From NCBI GenBank assembly GCA_029256485.1, contig JAQSXU010000012.1:1-64000 (forward strand): a DNA stretch of 64,000 nucleotides. The letters run 5' to 3'. The notes beneath the pieces are model-generated. The model worked only from the letters and a program-made list of their open reading frames with translations. It was not told the origin of the DNA and searched no databases. The translations under genes and the position numbers were made by a program. This document shows positions 60,380-64,000 of the stretch, one piece after another (position 1 is the first letter of the stretch; each line of letters begins with the position of its first letter). The stretch is from Clostridiaceae bacterium. GTDB lineage: Bacteria > Bacillota_A > Clostridia > Clostridiales > Clostridiaceae.

Positions 60380-60643
60380 ATGGAGGAAAAACAAAAAAGT
60401 GCATTTCAGATATTGGTAAATTCAAGAGAGCAAATTGAAGAAATTATAAAAATGCTGAATGAAGAAACATATTATGTATATATATCAAATAAAATTATTG
60501 AAACTGAAACCCTTTTAAGAAAGGCCGATTTAATTTTATTAAATGAATATTTACATAACTATGTAAAAAATGTTTCTAAAAGCGACGGGGAAGGAAAAAA
60601 ACTAGAAGAAATAATTGAACTGTTATCTAATAAAATGTCCTGA
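60380..60643 (+). CDS. CsoR/FrmR-like protein lacking metal ligands
   Basis: 87 aa, three-helix DUF156-like layout (LVNSREQIEEIIKMLNEETY; ISNKIIETETLLRKADLILL; LEEIIELLSNKM). Aligned by eye with CsoR, the Cys-His-Cys triad is replaced by Tyr32, Tyr57 and Tyr61, so classical Cu(I), Ni or thiol sensing is excluded. The start is behind AAAGGAGG. The gene lies close to a cupredoxin-like ORF and a Cys-rich copper-binding protein. Family membership is a judgement by pattern. Confidence 0.6.
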   Translation: MEEKQKSAFQILVNSREQIEEIIKMLNEETYYVYISNKIIETETLLRKADLILLNEYLHNYVKNVSKSDGEGKKLEEIIELLSNKMS

Positions 60644-60660
60644 ATTCAGGGCATTTTTAT
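60633..60660 (+). terminator. Terminator overlapping the CsoR-like stop
   Basis: aaatgtcctg and cagggcattt pair around AATT, followed by TT(A)TT. It separates the CsoR-like gene from the next ORF. Confidence 0.65.
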
Positions 60661-60691
60661 TTATTTTGGGAGAAATGAAATTACTAAAGCA

Positions 60692-60982
60692 GTGAATAAT
60701 TTCAATGATAATGAGACTACAACAAGTAACTATAATAGAGGAGAAACTGGATTTAATGGATACGGAATGATGGGAGGAAATGGGACCTACAGATCAAATT
60801 CATATGTACAGGGTGGAGTGTATCCTGGGAGTTTTATAAATCCTATTCCTAATTCAGTAAATGGGAATTTTTATGCAGCATCAACATCCTTCACAGCAAA
60901 TTATCATGGGGGATTTTATTATATATGCCAGTATCCAGGTCATGCATCAAAAGGAATGTATGGAAAAATTATAGTTCAATAA
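60692..60982 (+). CDS. Cupredoxin-like ORF, possibly truncated
   Basis: 96 codons from GTG 60692. The C-terminus FYYICQYPGHASKGMYGKII has the Cys-(PG)His-Met arrangement of a type 1 copper site. The N-terminal half is a polar Asn/Gly/Ser stretch with no first His ligand region and no signal peptide. There is no ribosome site at a usable distance (GGAG is 19 bases away), and a terminator lies just upstream. It may be a decayed cupredoxin gene or have an unusual start. Confidence 0.45.
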   Translation: MNNFNDNETTTSNYNRGETGFNGYGMMGGNGTYRSNSYVQGGVYPGSFINPIPNSVNGNFYAASTSFTANYHGGFYYICQYPGHASKGMYGKIIVQ

Positions 60983-61091
60983 TTTGGATTAAATCAGCCA
61001 GATAACTATATTTGTTACAAGTTAAAAAAAAGAGAAGCTTTGGCAGATAACAAATTTCCTCTATTATTTTGATAAAAATTATTAACACTTA

Positions 61092-61199
61092 AATATATAT
61101 AATGCAATAAAGTTCTTACATTGTGTCTTTGCAAAATATCTAATCTTCAAAGATTTTTGTGAAGTCACAATGTATTAGAACCTTTGCATTATATATATA
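61092..61199. repeat. 108-bp palindromic element
   Basis: The left arm tatatataatgca...gttcttacattgtg matches the right arm cacaatgtattagaac...tgcattatatata over some 33 bases with a few mismatches. A small inner hairpin (cttca/tgaag) sits in the middle. There is no ORF. It lies just after the CWB2 gene (minus strand) and could be its terminator or a mobile palindrome. Confidence 0.65.
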
Positions 61200-61207
61200 A
61201 AATTTTA

Positions 61208-62239
61208 TTACATTTCATGGTCAATTGAAAGAGCTTCTTCAATTGCTACCTGTGTACTATAACTAATATTTGAAATATCTCCAAGAATAAATCCATGCAT
61301 GAATGGAGGCATAGGCATTTTCTTTGGAGGCATGGGCTTAATGGATTTAATATAGTCTTTAACTGAAGAAGGTACCATTTGCTCTTTAGTTAACAGGAGC
61401 GGGGCATGTTTACCCATGTGAGCAAATAATGCACCAGCAATAGTCTCCATAGGATGATTTAATGTACCAAAGGTAAAAGCATGACCTTCTCTATAATTTC
61501 TGCCCCATCCAAAGTCCCCTTTATCATCTTTGTATTTTGCAAAATTAACGGCAATATCATAGGAGCTTTCACCCTGAATTCTATCCAGGTGTTTTACATT
61601 TGGCAATTGAGAAAGAGTTTCCTCAACGGCCTTCGATACTGTTTTAACTGAACCTACAATGTAAATATTAATATCATGGATTTTTCTAATAGCTTCTATT
61701 GTGCAGGATGGGATATTGTCTCTCTGTACAAATAAAATGGGATCTCCATGATGTGCAGACCAATAGGGGGCCATAATGCCCTCAGAGTAATCTTCACCAG
61801 ATATAATAAGTATATTTTTAAATTCTTTTCTTTCACCAGGTATTTTGCAGGCAGTTTCATAATGATTACTGCCAGTTATATGATGGTTTTTTAAACCATA
61901 TTGATTTAATTCTAATGAAACATTTTTAGAAATATTTCCAACTAAAATTACCTGGATACCTTTGTAACCCTTTGGACATAACCTATTTATTTCGGTTAAT
62001 GTTTCTCTGCTTAACCTTTTTCCATCTGTAAATAATATGGTGGCGTTTATAGGGAAGTGAACTAATGAAGCAGCTGCAATGCCATCAAAAATCTCATTTT
62101 TATTTACTAATATGACAGCATTTGGCTTCATACTAGAGAAACCAATTTTGGAAATTTCTACAGCCATATTTACAGAATCAGTACCGCAAATTCTTGTTGT
62201 ATTTAATGTAGGGGGACATTTGTTTAAATCTTCATTCAT
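61208..62239 (-). CDS. Cell-wall-binding-repeat-2 (CWB2) protein without signal peptide
   Basis: 343 aa of three PF04122-like repeats (RICGTDSVNMAVEISKIGF ... ILVGNISKNV; ITGSNHYETACKI ... IYIVGSVKTVSKAVEE; RIQGESSYDIAVNFAKY). CWB2 modules normally anchor S-layer proteins to wall polymer in clostridia. Here there is no signal sequence or other domain, so it is presumably cytosolic or exported otherwise. A Met/Pro-rich loop (PMPPKKMPMPPFMHG) near residue 310 could bind metal. AGGAGG precedes the start. Confidence 0.8.
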   Translation of the reverse strand: MNEDLNKCPPTLNTTRICGTDSVNMAVEISKIGFSSMKPNAVILVNKNEIFDGIAAASLVHFPINATILFTDGKRLSRETLTEINRLCPKGYKGIQVILVGNISKNVSLELNQYGLKNHHITGSNHYETACKIPGERKEFKNILIISGEDYSEGIMAPYWSAHHGDPILFVQRDNIPSCTIEAIRKIHDINIYIVGSVKTVSKAVEETLSQLPNVKHLDRIQGESSYDIAVNFAKYKDDKGDFGWGRNYREGHAFTFGTLNHPMETIAGALFAHMGKHAPLLLTKEQMVPSSVKDYIKSIKPMPPKKMPMPPFMHGFILGDISNISYSTQVAIEEALSIDHEM

Positions 62240-62346
62240 TGCTTTCCTCCTAGAAATATATCCTTAAATATTATATGATTGAATATTTTTTAAGTGATGA
62301 GTAAAAAATAAATTGGCAGTTATAATTTATAAAGGAGGATATAGAT

Positions 62347-62712
62347 ATGAATGCAACAATGGATTTGCTACCTTTATCGCTTATGAAAAATGGAAATCCT
62401 CATCAGATATGTATAGATTCATGTGCTAAATGTACCCAGATATGTGAGGAATGTTTTAATCTTTGCTTGTTAGAAAAGGATGTTAAGGAAAGAACAAATT
62501 GTATTAAAACTCTTCAGGATTGTGCTGAAATCTGCACAACAGCAGCCTGCTTTATGTCAAGAGAAAGCGGAAGTATAAAGGAAGTATGCAGTTTGTGTGC
62601 TGAAATTTGTGAGAGATGTGCTACTGAATGCGATATGTTTCAGGATCAGCACTGTCAAACCTGTGCAGATACTTGCAGACAATGTGCAAATGAATGCAGA
62701 CACTTTATTTAA
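62347..62712 (+). CDS. Four-helix Cys-rich copper-binding protein (DUF326/Csp-like)
   Basis: 121 aa with 20 Cys, mostly as CxxC/CxxxC on one face of helices (CIDSCAKCTQICEECFNLC; CSLCAEICERCATEC; CQTCADTCRQCANEC). This is the DUF326 pattern of copper-storage and related proteins, which hold Cu(I) inside a four-helix bundle. No signal peptide, so cytosolic. It is behind AAAGGAGG and divergent from the CWB2 gene. Confidence 0.85.
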   Translation: MNATMDLLPLSLMKNGNPHQICIDSCAKCTQICEECFNLCLLEKDVKERTNCIKTLQDCAEICTTAACFMSRESGSIKEVCSLCAEICERCATECDMFQDQHCQTCADTCRQCANECRHFI

Positions 62713-62880
62713 AAGAATAAAGAATAAAGATCAAAGACTTAAATCAAAGAATAAAGATTAAAGATCAAAGATTAAATAATGTAGATTTTCAGCTTTGGCT
62801 GAAAATTTTAAATTTAAGTTTTGCCTAAGGCAAAACAACATTAATTGTTCTTTGTTATTTAATCTTTGTTATTTATCTAA
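62711..62880. repeat. Dispersed repeat, copy 2
   Basis: aaagaataaagaataaagatcaaag, longer purine-rich repeats, hairpins gattttcagc/gctgaaaat and gttttgcct/aggcaaaac, then tctttgttatttaatctttgttattt. It begins at the stop of the Cys-rich gene and is in the same order as copy 1. Confidence 0.75.
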
Positions 62881-62906
62881 AAAACCTTAGTTTTTTTAGA
62901 TACTTC

Positions 62907-62934
62907 TTGACAGTTTTTATATTAAGGTTATAAT
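62907..62934 (+). promoter_or_regulatory. Promoter of the valS leader
   Basis: TTGACA (62907-62912), a 16-nt spacer and TATAAT (62929-62934). Transcription should begin near 62941, some 620 nt before valS. Confidence 0.82.
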
Positions 62935-63137
62935 ATAGTTAAAATGTAATAGTTATGTTGCTGAGAAGAAGAGGAGTAGAGATTTAAAGTATAAAGAGAG
63001 GAAAGTTCATTGGCTGAAAAACTTTCTATATGGAAGGTCTTGAAGGTAGCTTTGGAGCATCTTTACAGAATCACAGTTAATTGCTGTTTAGTAAGTAAAG
63101 ACGGTTTTCTTAATCGTTATTTATTAAGAGCCTGGTA

Positions 63138-63236
63138 AGATAAACAATACGTAAACTTAGCTTATAAATGGGTCAAAATACTGATTTTTCAACAGTTTTT
63201 GAGCATGTATAAGCTAATAGTTGAAGTTGTTTATCT
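63138..63236. repeat. 99-bp palindromic repeat, copy C
   Basis: It starts AGATAAACAATACGTAAAC and ends GTTGAAGTTGTTTATCT, the reverse orientation to copies A and B. It lies in the valS T-box leader, one base before copy D. Confidence 0.9.
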
Positions 63237-63237
63237 A

Positions 63238-63336
63238 AGATAAACAATACGTAAACTTAGCTTATAAATGGGTCAAAATACTGAATCTTCAACAGTTTTT
63301 GAGCATGTATAAGCTAATAGTTGAAGTTGTTTATCT
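63238..63336. repeat. 99-bp palindromic repeat, copy D
   Basis: Nearly identical to copy C (a few differences in the centre, cTGATTTTTC against cTGAATCTTC), so it is a recent tandem duplication. Confidence 0.9.
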
Positions 63337-63432
63337 AGAATGCAGGAAAAAAGGTGGTACCGCGAGTCTTCGTCCTTTTATGGATGAAGGCTCTTTTTAT
63401 TGTTCAAAATTATTTTAATAACAAATGAAATT

Positions 63433-63545
63433 ATTTACTAGATGAAATTATACTTCCAAAGTAAATCTATTATTTAAGCTTCGTAAAAAACGTAGAAACA
63501 TCGTTATTTTACTTGCTTAAATAATGATTTACTAGATGAAATTAT
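63433..63545. repeat. Hairpin flanked by 19-bp direct repeats
   Basis: atttactagatgaaattat occurs at 63433-63451 and 63527-63545. Between them agtaaatc(t)attatttaagc (63460-63479) pairs with gcttaaataatgatttact (63515-63533). It lies between the T-box terminator and valS. Confidence 0.7.
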
Positions 63546-63562
63546 TTGAAAGGGGTACAAAA

Positions 63563-64000
63563 ATGGAAGACTCAAAGAATATTAACAAAACCTATGACCC
63601 AAAGGAATTTGAAGACAGAATATATGAATGGTGGCAGGAAAAGAAATATTTCACTGCTGAAGTGGATAAAAATAAAAAGCCATACACAATTATGATGCCT
63701 CCTCCTAATATTACAGGAAAGCTGCATCTAGGTCATGCCCTGGATAACGCTATGCAGGATTTTTTAATAAGAGTAAAAAGAATGCAGGGTTACAGCACTT
63801 TATGGCTGCCAGGAGAGGACCATGCCAGCATTGCAACTGAAGTTAAAGTAGAAAATGAACTTCTTAAAAGCGGACTTAAGAAAAAGGAAATGGGCAGAGA
63901 AGCCTTCCTGGAAAAGGTATGGCAGTGGACTGATGAATACAGAGAAAGAATCAGAAAACAGTTAAAGAAGATGGGATGCTCTGCAGATTTTACAAGAGAA
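63563..64000 (+). CDS. valS: Valyl-tRNA synthetase, 5' part
   Basis: 146 codons are visible before the window ends. The start ATG 63563 is behind AAAGGGG. Class I motifs are clear: [15 protein letters not shown] (HIGH motif) and the [14 protein letters not shown] segment. It charges tRNA-Val, consistent with the GTA specifier in the leader. The remaining ~730 residues lie outside. Confidence 0.97.
   Translation, partial: MEDSKNINKTYDPKEFEDRIYEWWQEKKYFTAEVDKNKKPYTIMMPPPNITGKLHLGHALDNAMQDFLIRVKRMQGYSTLWLPGEDHASIATEVKVENELLKSGLKKKEMGREAFLEKVWQWTDEYRERIRKQLKKMGCSADFTRE

Larger units (their letters stand above)
62941..63400 (+). promoter_or_regulatory. T-box riboswitch (Val specifier) for valS, interrupted by repeats
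   Basis: The stem I region has AGAGAGGAAAG and a specifier GAAG-GTA-GC (Val codon GTA at 63046-63048), aligned with GAAG-AAC in the asnS leader. The T-box AGGTGGTACCGCG is at 63352-63364, and the terminator is 63364-63375 pairing with 63382-63393, then T5. Two 99-bp palindromes (63138-63336) sit between the upstream part and the antiterminator. Confidence 0.88.

Noticed and set aside
63138..63336. Tandem 99-bp repeats considered as a CRISPR-like array
   Set aside because: Only two units with a one-base separation, each internally palindromic; no spacers and no cas genes.

Overview
The window is a chromosomal segment of a low-GC, spore-former-type Firmicute, most likely a Clostridium sensu stricto species. 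The evidence is AT-rich intergenic DNA, strong AGGAGG-type ribosome binding sites, T-box leaders on tRNA synthetase genes, TTG/GTG starts, and anaerobic energy genes (Rnf, V-type ATPase, 2-hydroxyacyl-CoA dehydratase activase). No rRNA, tRNA or CRISPR array was seen.

Layout. 1-6.4 kb: 3' part of lon, ysxC, a CAAX-type membrane protease, two small Gly/Cys/His-rich membrane proteins, bactofilin, a WYL regulator. 6.6-18 kb: secreted/lipoprotein genes, a PerR-like regulator with an operator inside its promoter, a T-box-controlled asnS, a metallophosphoesterase, a 56-aa membrane peptide, flavin reductase, a DUF4912 + GH57 branching-enzyme pair, a DEAD-box helicase, and queT behind a preQ1-I riboswitch. 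18-26 kb: DUF3006, M16 peptidase, recX, transglutaminase, polysaccharide deacetylase, an orphan Opp/Dpp-type permease with a membrane propeller-like protein, and a TPR protein.

26.4-34.4 kb is the most striking part. An SsuC/TauC-type ABC permease gene is cut into two collinear halves (134 + 133 codons, together a normal 267-aa protein). The 7.9 kb between the halves starts with a large serine recombinase and carries a complete rseC-rnfCDGEAB operon. The two junctions share the near-identical 10-mer cattaScaac, and joining the outer flanks restores the permease reading frame. This looks like a site-specific (skin-like or integrative) element whose cargo is the Rnf ion-pumping complex. The matching ATPase gene follows at 34.8 kb and a matching substrate-binding protein is at 49 kb.

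35.8-49 kb: a nine-gene V-type ATPase operon, then a 1430-aa activase. 50-59 kb: a sensor kinase, a TPR-tailed response regulator, then kdpF-A-B-C and a kinase-less KdpD. 59-62.7 kb: a CYP152-type P450, a CsoR-like protein without its metal ligands, a cupredoxin-like fragment, a CWB2-repeat protein and a 20-cysteine copper-binding four-helix protein. 62.9-64 kb: a valS T-box leader and the start of valS.

A previously unremarked 99-bp palindromic repeat occurs four times: once after kdpB, once after kdpC, and twice in tandem inside the valS T-box leader between its specifier domain and its antiterminator. The arms covary between copies, so the hairpin seems to be what is conserved. A second, more degenerate dispersed repeat occurs three times (34.0, 49.0, 62.7 kb). 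Rnf, V-ATPase and Kdp together indicate a cell that couples ferredoxin:NAD redox energy to an ion gradient, interconverts it with ATP, and scavenges K+.
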